58,323 bases of DNA from [Flexibacter] sp. ATCC 35103 (GTDB lineage: Bacteria; Bacteroidota; Bacteroidia; Flavobacteriales; Flavobacteriaceae), in contig NZ_MTQF01000018.1 in the NCBI RefSeq assembly GCF_001975985.1, forward strand, positions 1 to 58,323, in the 5' to 3' direction. The notes under the pieces are model-generated. The model was not told the origin of the DNA. It saw only the letters and a program-made list of their open reading frames with translations, and did no database searches. The stretch's first letter is position 1. Each line of letters begins with the position of its first letter. Shown one piece after another: positions 34,101 through 41,917 of this stretch. The translations under genes and the position numbers were made by a program.

Positions 34101-34691
34101 CAGGTTTATAATGCAAAAGGCGAAAAAGTAATATACAATCCGGCTGATTTAAAGGCAATTCAGGATTATGGTTCAACTGTACCCACGCATAGCGGATCAT
34201 TTCATACCTCTGTGAACTATAAAAATTTCTCCCTTTCGGCATTGTTTATCTATGAGTTAGGACATAAAATAAGAAATACATTTTTACCCATGTTAGAGAA
34301 TAATTATTCTAGCGCATTAGGAAGTTATGTAACAGATATCACGACTGTAAATAAAAATATCGTAAACCGTTGGCAACAGCCCGGCGACGAAGCTTTTACT
34401 AATGTACCTCGTGCGGTATACGAATACGAAGCAGATTTTATTTCAGATTCCCGCGACATCTATCGTTATGCAGATATCAATATTCTTGATGCTTCGAATA
34501 TCAGATTAAGCAATGTTTCGCTGGCTTATCAATTGCCAAAAGAGGCGATAAAAAGAGTAAACTTACAAGATGTGCGCTTTAATCTTAACGCAGAAAATGT
34601 TTTTACGGTAGCAAAAAGCAGAGATGCTAAATATCTTTTAAATGGTTTTCAATCCCCAAGTTTAGTTTTTGGTGTAAACATTAATTTCTAA
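31110..34691 (+). CDS. SusC/RagA TonB-dependent outer-membrane transporter with STN domain (locus B)
   Basis: 1193 aa. Signal peptide to about residue 43 (AGVSYSQ), STN domain (about 47-118), CarboxypepD_reg-like domain (about 134-212), TonB-box and plug (LGEVVLTTGY onward, about 217-345, including YGARAANGVVVITTKK), then the barrel ending in a terminal Phe (VFGVNINF). The STN domain links it to FecR and sigma. SusD follows 17 bp downstream. In context with two thioredoxins and an M16 peptidase, a peptide or other sulfur-containing ligand is more likely than a glycan; that is inference. Confidence 0.92.
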   Translation: MKKLLNKIRFDKPFLKFDLKMKLTTLFLFTTLTVMQAGVSYSQKAKMSLNASDMTVGKVIEKLEYTTDYRFVYNIRSVDLDRKIDIRLSDVSIETILNTIFKNTGTDYKVSGSHIILTPKKAPEPVQPVSKKQEADFIVKGKVTDEKGIPLVGAAVSDNGSGRGVQTDFNGEYQIIAVSSETTLAFAYLGYIRQEIKVEGKSVINVVLKEETLQLGEVVLTTGYQNISAEKSTGSFSSLKAKDFQEQRLSSLDKILEGRIVGYQGGKIRGTTSMNGLTTPLYVIDGFPIENTKYDANFRLSESLPNLNLEDIETITVLKDAAASSIYGARAANGVVVITTKKAKAGRTNISFSSNLTVTPYRNYTGNLTDAGDIIGLEKGWADANPSLKGANASTYAQSLLNNAVFTSQGMQTLLNGYAGNISQADMNNRLNQLGSQGYRYYDDIAKYAKRDQYFIQHNVSLGKATESNSFNASLTYKGNKFEDRYSDNQSVGINLKNSTDITSWLSLDLGTYMNYGESDTQTYDPFSTLKPQFKFQMYNQLVNDDGSNFTSTAASRYNNFTLQSMKTYGLYNMDITPMDELGRNINKTKNLLNRTFAKFNIKFSHALTYNTMFQYEYGVDRGSLIRDKESFNVRSTVNGLVTIVNNKAVYNLPYGDILKETNQFTNAYNFRQQLNFDQNFNNIHDVTAIAGMEIRHSKVEYGDNTRYGWDEQTLSYTPVNQADLLKVYGTVFGGSLGVNNFAADRELVNRYVSFYGTGGYTYDRRYSLTGSLRWDRSNLWGTDNKYQNKPTWSTGAAWNIDKESFFKVSWINMLKLRGSYGIGGNVAKDSAPYLTASYYANTNVGGNQGYVNSRPNPELSWEKTTTTNVGLDFAFFNNRLSGTFDVYHKKGQDLLASSNGVPTEGFGYSTYRINNGEMTNKGIETTLRGTIVKTGSFSWDASVLYAYNKNKVDYVKVEAPVYYLQLDYPSSYPRIGNDYNTIYGYKWAGLNEKGLPQVYNAKGEKVIYNPADLKAIQDYGSTVPTHSGSFHTSVNYKNFSLSALFIYELGHKIRNTFLPMLENNYSSALGSYVTDITTVNKNIVNRWQQPGDEAFTNVPRAVYEYEADFISDSRDIYRYADINILDASNIRLSNVSLAYQLPKEAIKRVNLQDVRFNLNAENVFTVAKSRDAKYLLNGFQSPSLVFGVNINF

Positions 34692-34708
34692 TTTAAAAAG
34701 ACTATACT

Positions 34709-36115
34709 ATGAAAAATATATATATAAATATACTATACATTTTAGCATTAGGATTGGTTGTAGCATCTTGTGATAATTATTTGGATGATGCGCCAAAAGG
34801 ATCTAAAATACCAACAACACTGGCTGATTATGAAGCTTTTATTCGTGACGAATACACCAACCAAAGTGTAGATGCAGCACAAGCGTTGAACCTCATGAAC
34901 GATAAATTTATCGATATAGCCACTCTCGCTGCTGAGCGTTTGACAAAAGCCAATTATATGTGGGATGAAACAGCTGATCGTATCGAATTAAAACAATCAG
35001 ACGAAAGATTATATTACGGACAGTATGCAGGAATTTCTACCTTTAATTTGATTATTGCAAATGCCTTAACCACAACAGAAGCAACCGAAGCTGAAAAGCG
35101 AGTGGTTTGGGCAGAGGCAAAAATTTTGCGTGCCATGTCATACTATAATCTGGTAAATTTTTATGCAGATACGTATGAAGCCTCAACAGCCTCAACAAAA
35201 CTTTCAGTGCCTTTAATTACAAGCGCAGATATTAATGCACCAAACAAGCAAGTAACCATTCAGGAACTGTATGATTTTATCCTGACAGATGTAAAAGAAG
35301 CATTGCCTTATTTACCAAAAGTTTCGCAAACTGCTTTGCATCCTAATTTAGGAGCAGGTTATGCGTTTTATTCCCGCGTTTATTTGCAAATGAGTAATTA
35401 TACCGAAGCTTTAAAATATGCAAATCTGGCTCTTGCGGAGAATAATAAACTATACGACTGGAACGCATATTATACGACGAATAAAACCATAATCGATCTG
35501 CCTAATTCATATACCAATACGCCATCGCCAATGGGATATGATTATGTTGAGAATTATACGTATCGTCATGGCGCTACCACTTATTTATCTACAGAATTTA
35601 GTATTCCCGTAGACCGTGCACAACGTTTTGAAGCCGGAGATGTCCGCTTTAAATCACGTTGGAAAATCAGGACCGTTGGTGTAGAAACGTACTACAGAAG
35701 AACCTTGTCAGGTATGTTTAATTATGGCGGAATCACAACTGTAGAAGTCTATTTGATCAAAGCAGAATGTCTTGCGCGTGCAGAACAAATAAGCGATGCA
35801 TTAACACAACTTAATACAGTTCGTAAAACCCGTATACTTCCGGCTTTATATCAGGATATTGTAACTACAGATAAAACGGCTGCGCTAAACGCTATTTTCA
35901 GAACAAAGAATAACGAACTTATTCTAACCCTGATTCCTTTTGCAGATGCACGCCGATTAAATGCAGAAGGCGTTTATAAAGTGAGTTTCTCAAAAGTAGA
36001 TGCAGGAACAACCTATACTTTATCATCAACCTCACATTTATGGACAATGCCATTTCCTCAGGGCGCGACTAAAAATCCCGGCAACGGAACAATCATCCAA
36101 AATGTAGCCAAATAA
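34709..36115 (+). CDS. SusD/RagB-family outer-membrane lipoprotein (locus B)
   Basis: 468 aa. Lipobox VVASC with Cys21. SusD-like helices include AEAKILRAMSYYNLVNFYADTY (split at about 138-159) and the C-terminal RagB/SusD part with VEVYLIKAECLARAEQ (about 348-363) and NELILTLIPFADARRLN. This shorter, divergent C-terminus is typical of SusD proteins outside polysaccharide loci. It is the partner of the SusC 17 bp upstream and is followed by a strong terminator. Confidence 0.9.
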   Translation: MKNIYINILYILALGLVVASCDNYLDDAPKGSKIPTTLADYEAFIRDEYTNQSVDAAQALNLMNDKFIDIATLAAERLTKANYMWDETADRIELKQSDERLYYGQYAGISTFNLIIANALTTTEATEAEKRVVWAEAKILRAMSYYNLVNFYADTYEASTASTKLSVPLITSADINAPNKQVTIQELYDFILTDVKEALPYLPKVSQTALHPNLGAGYAFYSRVYLQMSNYTEALKYANLALAENNKLYDWNAYYTTNKTIIDLPNSYTNTPSPMGYDYVENYTYRHGATTYLSTEFSIPVDRAQRFEAGDVRFKSRWKIRTVGVETYYRRTLSGMFNYGGITTVEVYLIKAECLARAEQISDALTQLNTVRKTRILPALYQDIVTTDKTAALNAIFRTKNNELILTLIPFADARRLNAEGVYKVSFSKVDAGTTYTLSSTSHLWTMPFPQGATKNPGNGTIIQNVAK

Positions 36116-36121
36116 AAATCT

Positions 36122-36166
36122 TAAAAGCTTCCTGATCAGGATTTTCGAAAAGGAAGCTTTTTTCTA
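36122..36166 (+). terminator. terminator after susD (locus B)
   Basis: AAAAGCTTCC (36123-36132) pairs with GGAAGCTTTT (36152-36161) and a T-run follows. It separates SusCD from the two TlpA genes, so those genes have either their own promoter or reduced read-through expression. Confidence 0.8.
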
Positions 36167-36184
36167 AAAAACAGCAATCAAAAA

Positions 36185-37375
36185 ATGAATACAATTAAAT
36201 ATAAAATAGTTGCATTGTGTCTGGGTTTATCTATGGTTTCTTATAGCAATCAGGCACAGACAAAAAAAACGGCTACGCAATCTTATACTCTTGAAGGAAC
36301 TATAAAAGGACTTGCAGACGGAACCACAATCGAGTTGATTCCCGGAGCAACTCATTCATCAGAAACTGCGGTTGCCGAAACAACAAGTAAAGATGGCAAA
36401 TTTAGCTTTACAGGAAAATTAAAAGAACCACGTTTATTTTATCTTTCTTTTGGAAAAAACAAAGGATATATTCCCGTTCTGGTTGAAAATTCTAAAATAA
36501 AACTAACAGCAGAAGCCGAAACTTCAAAAGAGAATGAAAGAATCAATTTTAAAAATGAAGTAGTTACAGGATCAAAATCAAACGATTATTTCAAAAAAGA
36601 AACGGCTTTCAGAGAAGATTTGAACAATGACTACGCAGCATATCATAAAGGAACCGAAACGATTTCTAATTTATATGCAAAAGCCAGAACATCAGGCAAC
36701 AAAAAACAAATGGATTCTATTGGAAATTCTCCTGAATGGAAAAAATTTGAAGCAGATGAAAAAGCATTTTTTGCAAAAGTACAATCAAGTTCTGAGAATC
36801 TAATTGCAAAGCATAAAGCCACCTGGTGGGGACCATTTTTTATGCTGACACAATACAGTTACTTCACTCCGGATCAAAAACCTGTTTTTGCGCAATTTTC
36901 AGAAACAGCCAAAAAAAGCTATTACGGACAATTAGTAGAAAAAGAAGTAAACCCTAAATCGTTGGTAGGCACAAATTTTTCTAATTTTGCCTTAAATGAT
37001 AAAGACGGAAAAGCATATAATGTAAAAGATATTATAGCAGGAAAAAAATACATTCTAATAGACTTTTGGGCATCCTGGTGTGGTCCGTGTCGCAAAGAAA
37101 TTCCGAATTTAAAAACAGCCTATGCCGCTTATTCGGATAAAGGGTTTGAAATATTGAGCATCTCAATAGATAAAGATCAAAAAGCGTGGCTTAAAGCGCT
37201 TGGACAGGAAAATATGCAATGGCATAATCTTTTAGATGATAACAAAGTAAGCAATGCCTTTAATGTAAAAACAATTCCGGCAACTTATTTAGTAGATAGT
37301 AAAGGTGTAATTATCAGCGATAACTTAAGAGGCGCTGCATTAGAAGAAAAATTAAAAGAACTTTTGAAATCGTAG
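36185..37375 (+). CDS. TlpA-like thiol-disulfide oxidoreductase with DUF4369-type N-terminus (first)
   Basis: 396 aa. A Sec signal peptide (to about 26) is followed by an N-terminal beta-rich DUF4369-type domain (about 30-130), a helical linker, and a C-terminal thioredoxin-fold domain (about 255-395) with FWASWCGPCRKE; the redox pair is Cys299 and Cys302, and the cis-Pro loop is KTIPATYLV. It should act as a periplasmic reductase kept reduced by a DsbD-type protein, which is encoded 4.5 kb downstream. The second copy follows. A dispersed repeat separates the two genes. Confidence 0.9.
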   Translation: MNTIKYKIVALCLGLSMVSYSNQAQTKKTATQSYTLEGTIKGLADGTTIELIPGATHSSETAVAETTSKDGKFSFTGKLKEPRLFYLSFGKNKGYIPVLVENSKIKLTAEAETSKENERINFKNEVVTGSKSNDYFKKETAFREDLNNDYAAYHKGTETISNLYAKARTSGNKKQMDSIGNSPEWKKFEADEKAFFAKVQSSSENLIAKHKATWWGPFFMLTQYSYFTPDQKPVFAQFSETAKKSYYGQLVEKEVNPKSLVGTNFSNFALNDKDGKAYNVKDIIAGKKYILIDFWASWCGPCRKEIPNLKTAYAAYSDKGFEILSISIDKDQKAWLKALGQENMQWHNLLDDNKVSNAFNVKTIPATYLVDSKGVIISDNLRGAALEEKLKELLKS

Positions 37376-37387
37376 TTTATAGTTGAT

Positions 37388-37475
37388 AGTATTCAGTCGC
37401 AGTCTCAGTCTCAGTCTCAGTAATCAGTGCCGTTAATCAGTCGAATACTGAATACTGTCACTGCGACTGAATACT
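37388..37475. repeat. dispersed inverted-repeat element between the TlpA genes
   Basis: AGTATTCAGTCGCAGT (37388-37403) and ACTGCGACTGAATACT (37460-37475) are a perfect 16-bp inverted repeat; the loop contains tandem CAGTCT units. A related but not identical element lies at 38661-38760. They look like mobile or recombinogenic intergenic repeats, not regulatory sites. Confidence 0.75.
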
Positions 37476-37526
37476 AAAAACTGCGACTATAAAAAAACAC
37501 ATCGTAACAACAAAAGAAATAACAAC

Positions 37527-38660
37527 ATGAAAAGTACAATTTTAAAATCAGGTTTAGCCGCATTAGCGCTCCTAACCACAATTACTTCCTGCTCTAAAAA
37601 GGAAGGTTATACTATCAACGGTACCATTGCCGGATTAGATAAAGGAACTGTATATCTGGAAAATACAGATGAAAAAGGAAACAAACAAATTGTAGATTCT
37701 ACCCAGATAAAAGGAGGTGCTTTTATATTTGAAGGAAAAGTAAACGAGCCTTTATTGTACACCATAAAATTGAAAGGACAAGAATACGGCGCTTTTCTTT
37801 TATTAGATAATGAAGATATTAAAGTCGAAGCAAAAAAAGATTCTGTTTTTAAAGCCAAAATTACCGGAGCAACCCAATACGACATATATCAATCGTATTA
37901 TAACAACGAATTCAAGGAAATTCAAAAAATTGCCGGACCTATTTATAAGTTATCAGATTCATTACAGCAAAACGGAAAAGTAAAATTAACGCCGGAACAA
38001 CAAACCATGATGGATAAAAAATGGAAGGATCTTGCCGCTTTCGCCGATGGTCTGACAGATAAATACATCCTGAAAAATAAAGATAAAATTGGTGCGGCAT
38101 TAGTAATCAGTGACCGAATTGTATCGTACGGAACTCCTGAACAAGTAAAAAAATACTACGCAATTCTGACTCCTGAAATTCAGAAATCATTTTACGGAAA
38201 ACAGTTAAAAGCAACAATTGACCTAAACGACAAAACGGCTCCGGGAGCTCTTGCACCAGAGTTTTCTCAAACAGATGTAAACGGAAAAGTAGTAAAATTA
38301 TCAGACTATAAAGGCAAATATGTTCTGGTAGATTTCTGGGCAAGCTGGTGCGGACCTTGCCGTAAAGAAAATCCAAACGTAGTTTTAGCCTATAAAACCT
38401 ACCACGATAAAGGATTTAATGTTTTGGGAGTTTCACTGGATGATAAAAAGAAACTTTGGGAAAAAGCAATCGAAAAAGACGGACTAACCTGGACACACGT
38501 TTCAGATTTAAAAGGATGGCAAAATGAAGTTGCAACTCTATACGGCGTAAAATTAGTCCCAACCAATTACCTAATTGGACCAGACGGAAAAATCATTGCT
38601 AAAAACCTGAGAGAAGCAGAACTTCAATCTAAATTGAAAGAAATTTTTAGTAAAACTTAA
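37527..38660 (+). CDS. TlpA-like thiol-disulfide oxidoreductase lipoprotein (second)
   Basis: 377 aa, same architecture as its neighbour: N-terminal DUF4369-type domain (about 25-125), helical middle and C-terminal thioredoxin fold with FWASWCGPCRKE (Cys275 and Cys278) and VPTNYLI cis-Pro loop. Unlike the first copy it has a lipobox (TITSC, Cys22), so it is predicted to be membrane-anchored while the first is soluble. Two differently localised reductases at one locus suggest two sites of disulfide reduction, e.g. at the outer membrane and in the periplasm. Confidence 0.9.
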   Translation: MKSTILKSGLAALALLTTITSCSKKEGYTINGTIAGLDKGTVYLENTDEKGNKQIVDSTQIKGGAFIFEGKVNEPLLYTIKLKGQEYGAFLLLDNEDIKVEAKKDSVFKAKITGATQYDIYQSYYNNEFKEIQKIAGPIYKLSDSLQQNGKVKLTPEQQTMMDKKWKDLAAFADGLTDKYILKNKDKIGAALVISDRIVSYGTPEQVKKYYAILTPEIQKSFYGKQLKATIDLNDKTAPGALAPEFSQTDVNGKVVKLSDYKGKYVLVDFWASWCGPCRKENPNVVLAYKTYHDKGFNVLGVSLDDKKKLWEKAIEKDGLTWTHVSDLKGWQNEVATLYGVKLVPTNYLIGPDGKIIAKNLREAELQSKLKEIFSKT

Positions 38661-38760
38661 AAAGTATATAGTCACAGTTTTTCAGTCTCAGTTTACAGTC
38701 TCAGTGAAAAGTGCAAACTGCGACTGCAAACTGAATACTGCAAACTGAACACTATAAAAA
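38661..38760. repeat. dispersed repeat between TlpA and M16 genes
   Basis: Degenerate CAGTCTCAGT units, then reverse-complementary ACTGCGACTG/CAAACTGAATACTG units. Same family as 37388-37475, less perfect. Confidence 0.65.
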
Positions 38761-38775
38761 ATAAAATCACAAAAA

Positions 38776-41562
38776 ATGAAAAAGTATATCATGTTGAGCT
38801 ATTGCTCATTAGCATTCTGTACACTTGTTTCAGCACAGAATAAATCCGTTAACTTTAAGAAGATAAAAGAGTTAGGTGGTATCGAAGAGTATTTGTATCA
38901 GCCAAACGGTATGAATGTTTTGCTTTTGCAGGACAATGCTTCACCCGTTGCAACCGTACAAATTGTGTATCGCGTAGGTTCTAAACATGAAGTTTTAGGA
39001 AACACCGGATCAACGCATCTTTTAGAACATTTAATGTTTAAAGGAACACCAACTTTCAATAAGAAAAACGGAAAAACAATTACAGATGTTCTTCAAAATA
39101 CCGGAGCACAATTGAATGCGACAACCTGGTATGACCGAACGAATTATTTTGAAACCTTACCAAGTGATAAAATCGCATTGGCACTCCAGATTGAAGCTGA
39201 CAGAATGCGAAACTCTTTATTATTAAAAGAAGATAAAGAAGCTGAAATGACCGTAGTTCGTAACGAATTCGAACGTGGCGAAAATGACCCGAATAGTTTA
39301 CTGGAAAAAGAAATCTGGGCTTCGGCATATATTGCACATCCTTATCATCATTCTACAATTGGTTGGAAATCTGATATTGAGAAAGCACCAATCGAAGTAT
39401 TACGCAATTTTTACAATACCTATTATTGGCCGGATAATGCAACTTTAACCATTATTGGAGATTTTAAAAAAGAGAATGTATTCGAATTAATCGAGCAATA
39501 TTTTGGTAAAATTACAAAAGCGCCAAACGCAATGCCGCAGCCTTATACCGAAGAACCACAACAATACGGACCTCGTAAAATTGTAGTAAAAAAACCGGGA
39601 GAACTGGGCGTTGTAAATAAAGCCTATAAAATTCCCGGAGCTTTACACGAAGATTTGCCGGCGTTGAATATTTTAGGAGAAATCATAGGTTCAGGGCCAT
39701 CAGCGATATTAAACAAAACGTTTGTAGATACACGTCTTGGAATTTACACATTTGCAAGTGCAACAAACTTTAAAGAAGTGGGACTTTTTACTATTGGAGT
39801 TGGTTTTCCAACAACCTCAAAACACGAAGATATTGATGCTAAAATAAGCGAAGTTGTCGCTAAAATCCAGAAAGATGGCGTTACTCAGGATGAGGTAAAT
39901 CGAGTTGTGGCAAAAATTAGCGCACAGACTATTTTAGCCCGCGACGGTTCAGGAGTTATTGCATCAGAACTCAACGAGGCTATTGCAGCCGGTGACTGGA
40001 CAGATTATATAACAGGAGTTGACAGATTAAAAAAAGTTACTCCCGCAGATGTTTTGCGTGTAGCACAGAAATATTTAGTCGAAGATCAGAGCACAACCGC
40101 ATATTTTATTCCGAAACAAGCAGGAGCGCAAAATAAAGATTCGGCTCAAGCCAATAATTTTATGTCACAAAACGGACCTTTTTATTACCGAGATCCCAAA
40201 CACGCACATAATGAGGAAGAATCTGCCAACGTTTTATCAGGACAAATAAATAACCCAACAGAAATTGCAGTAGAAAATCAGATCGAAAAAACACCGTCGG
40301 CATATAAAAGAGAAAAAGTAGCAGGAATTGATGTTGTTTCGGTTAAAACTTCGGCTAAAGATTTTGTGACAGTTTCAGCTAGTATTTCATTAGGAAACTA
40401 TGCAAACGAAACAAAAAACACCATGATTCCGTCCCTGACAGCAACTATGTTATCAAAAGGAACAACGCTGAATGACAAGTTTAAATTTTCGGAAAAATTG
40501 CAAAAATTAGGCGTAAACCTAAACGTAAATGCCTCAACTTTTAAAATAAATATTGGATTTAAATGTCTGAAAAAAGATCTGGATCAGGTTATTACCTTAC
40601 TGGCAGAAGAATTAAGAAACCCGTTGTTTGATGCAAAAGAATTCGAGAACTTAAAACAGCAATTTACAGGCAACATACAACAAAGTTTAAACGATCCGGG
40701 CAGTAGAGGAAACATCGCTTTGTCACAAGCTATTTATCCTAAAGCAAATCCTAATTATAGTTTAAGCGCAGAAGATAACATCGCTAATATTAAAAATGCA
40801 ACATTAGAGGAAGTGAAAGCTTTTCATAAAAAATATTTTGGTCCCGTATCCATGCATTTGGTAATTGTGGGAGATACAGAAGGAGCGAATTTAAATGCAG
40901 CATTAAAAAAATCATTCAAAAACTGGAATGGCGGAGTTGTAGAAAATATGAAGTTTGAAGAAGCCGTAAAATCACCTTCAAAAACAGAAGTCATTACAAT
41001 TGCTGAAAAACCAAGTGCCGAATTATTCATTGGTCAATACACAGGTTTAAAGAGAGCCGATGCCGATTATATTCCGTTTTACATTGCCAATTATACTTTA
41101 GGCGCCGGTTTTGCCGGACGTTTGATGCAAACCGTTCGTGATAATGATGGTTTAACCTACAGTATTTCATCCGGAATGGGAGGAAATATCTACACTGGCG
41201 GATACTGGGTGGTAAATGCTTCATTTAATCCAACTTTGTTTCAAAAAGGATTAGACGCCACAATGGTTCAGATCGATAAATGGGTAAAAGACGGGATTAC
41301 CACAGAAGAACTCGAAAACAAGAAAACCAATTTGATAGGAAGCTTTAAAGTTGGAATGTCGACCACAAACGGAATGGCAAGAACAATTTTGAGTTTTATA
41401 GAAAGAGGTTTAGAACCTAATTACATCGAACAATATCCTAAAGATATCGAAAAAGTAACCTTACAACAAGTGAATGATGCCATCAAAAAATACATTCAGC
41501 CAGATAAGATGATTTTCATTAAATCAGGTTCACTGGATAAAGATGGAAAGCCTTTGCAATAA
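38776..41562 (+). CDS. M16 (pitrilysin/insulinase) zinc metallopeptidase (locus B)
   Basis: 928 aa. A signal peptide ends near residue 20 (VSAQ). The N-terminal half carries the zinc motif HLLEH (His81, Glu84, His85) with the third ligand expected in EAEMTVVRNE (155-164). The second half (about 520-920) carries GRLMQTVRDNDGLTYSIS, the substrate-binding Arg/Tyr region typical of M16 C-terminal domains. It should degrade peptides in the periplasm. It sits between the TlpA pair and DsbD, so peptide cleavage is apparently coupled to disulfide reduction. It differs clearly in sequence from the locus A peptidase, so the two are not a recent duplication. Confidence 0.92.
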   Translation: MKKYIMLSYCSLAFCTLVSAQNKSVNFKKIKELGGIEEYLYQPNGMNVLLLQDNASPVATVQIVYRVGSKHEVLGNTGSTHLLEHLMFKGTPTFNKKNGKTITDVLQNTGAQLNATTWYDRTNYFETLPSDKIALALQIEADRMRNSLLLKEDKEAEMTVVRNEFERGENDPNSLLEKEIWASAYIAHPYHHSTIGWKSDIEKAPIEVLRNFYNTYYWPDNATLTIIGDFKKENVFELIEQYFGKITKAPNAMPQPYTEEPQQYGPRKIVVKKPGELGVVNKAYKIPGALHEDLPALNILGEIIGSGPSAILNKTFVDTRLGIYTFASATNFKEVGLFTIGVGFPTTSKHEDIDAKISEVVAKIQKDGVTQDEVNRVVAKISAQTILARDGSGVIASELNEAIAAGDWTDYITGVDRLKKVTPADVLRVAQKYLVEDQSTTAYFIPKQAGAQNKDSAQANNFMSQNGPFYYRDPKHAHNEEESANVLSGQINNPTEIAVENQIEKTPSAYKREKVAGIDVVSVKTSAKDFVTVSASISLGNYANETKNTMIPSLTATMLSKGTTLNDKFKFSEKLQKLGVNLNVNASTFKINIGFKCLKKDLDQVITLLAEELRNPLFDAKEFENLKQQFTGNIQQSLNDPGSRGNIALSQAIYPKANPNYSLSAEDNIANIKNATLEEVKAFHKKYFGPVSMHLVIVGDTEGANLNAALKKSFKNWNGGVVENMKFEEAVKSPSKTEVITIAEKPSAELFIGQYTGLKRADADYIPFYIANYTLGAGFAGRLMQTVRDNDGLTYSISSGMGGNIYTGGYWVVNASFNPTLFQKGLDATMVQIDKWVKDGITTEELENKKTNLIGSFKVGMSTTNGMARTILSFIERGLEPNYIEQYPKDIEKVTLQQVNDAIKKYIQPDKMIFIKSGSLDKDGKPLQ

Positions 41563-41587
41563 GAGAAGGTAAAATTCAGGCAATTTT

Positions 41588-41689
41588 TTGTCATTTCGAG
41601 GAACGAGAAATCTCCGCAAGTAGCTCCATAATTTAGGAAATACTTTGCGTTAGTTTCTTACGAAGATTTCCCGTTCTTCGAAATGACAA
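41588..41689. repeat. dispersed palindromic element before dsbD
   Basis: Imperfect 26-bp inverted arms (41588-41613 and 41664-41689), each containing TCATTTCGA and GAGAAATC or close variants. Elements with GTCATTTCGA...GAAATC are, as I recall, common between genes in Flavobacteriia. Beyond it, 41757-41785 has three CCTGAAA units. This covers much of the 355-bp spacer. Confidence 0.7.
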
Positions 41690-41862
41690 TGATTGCGATT
41701 ATTGACTCAATAGGTAAACTTTAAGAAAAGTTCTAAACCTTGACAAAGTTACCGCAATCCAAACCTGAAACCTGAAACCTGAAACAAAAAATTTTAATAG
41801 TAGTCTTTCATTTTTTTCATATTAGAAACTGAATTAGTAAGCAATTTTCTAAGAAAGACCGT

Positions 41863-41894
41863 AAAAGAGCTGTTTGCCAACAGCTCTTTTTTTT
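41863..41894 (+). terminator. terminator just upstream of dsbD
   Basis: AAAAGAGCTGT (41863-41873) with ACAGCTCTTTT (41880-41890) and eight T. It lies 24 bp before the dsbD start codon. GTCTTTC and GAAAGAC (about 41804-41859) could pair just before it, so a structured leader that terminates conditionally is possible; otherwise it ends the M16 transcript. Confidence 0.7.
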
Positions 41895-41917
41895 CAAAAA
41901 TCAAACTCAAAAACCAA

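Noticed and set aside
33739..34242. Minus-strand 167-residue frame inside susC of locus B
   Set aside because: Shadow frame; the sense barrel is intact and conserved.
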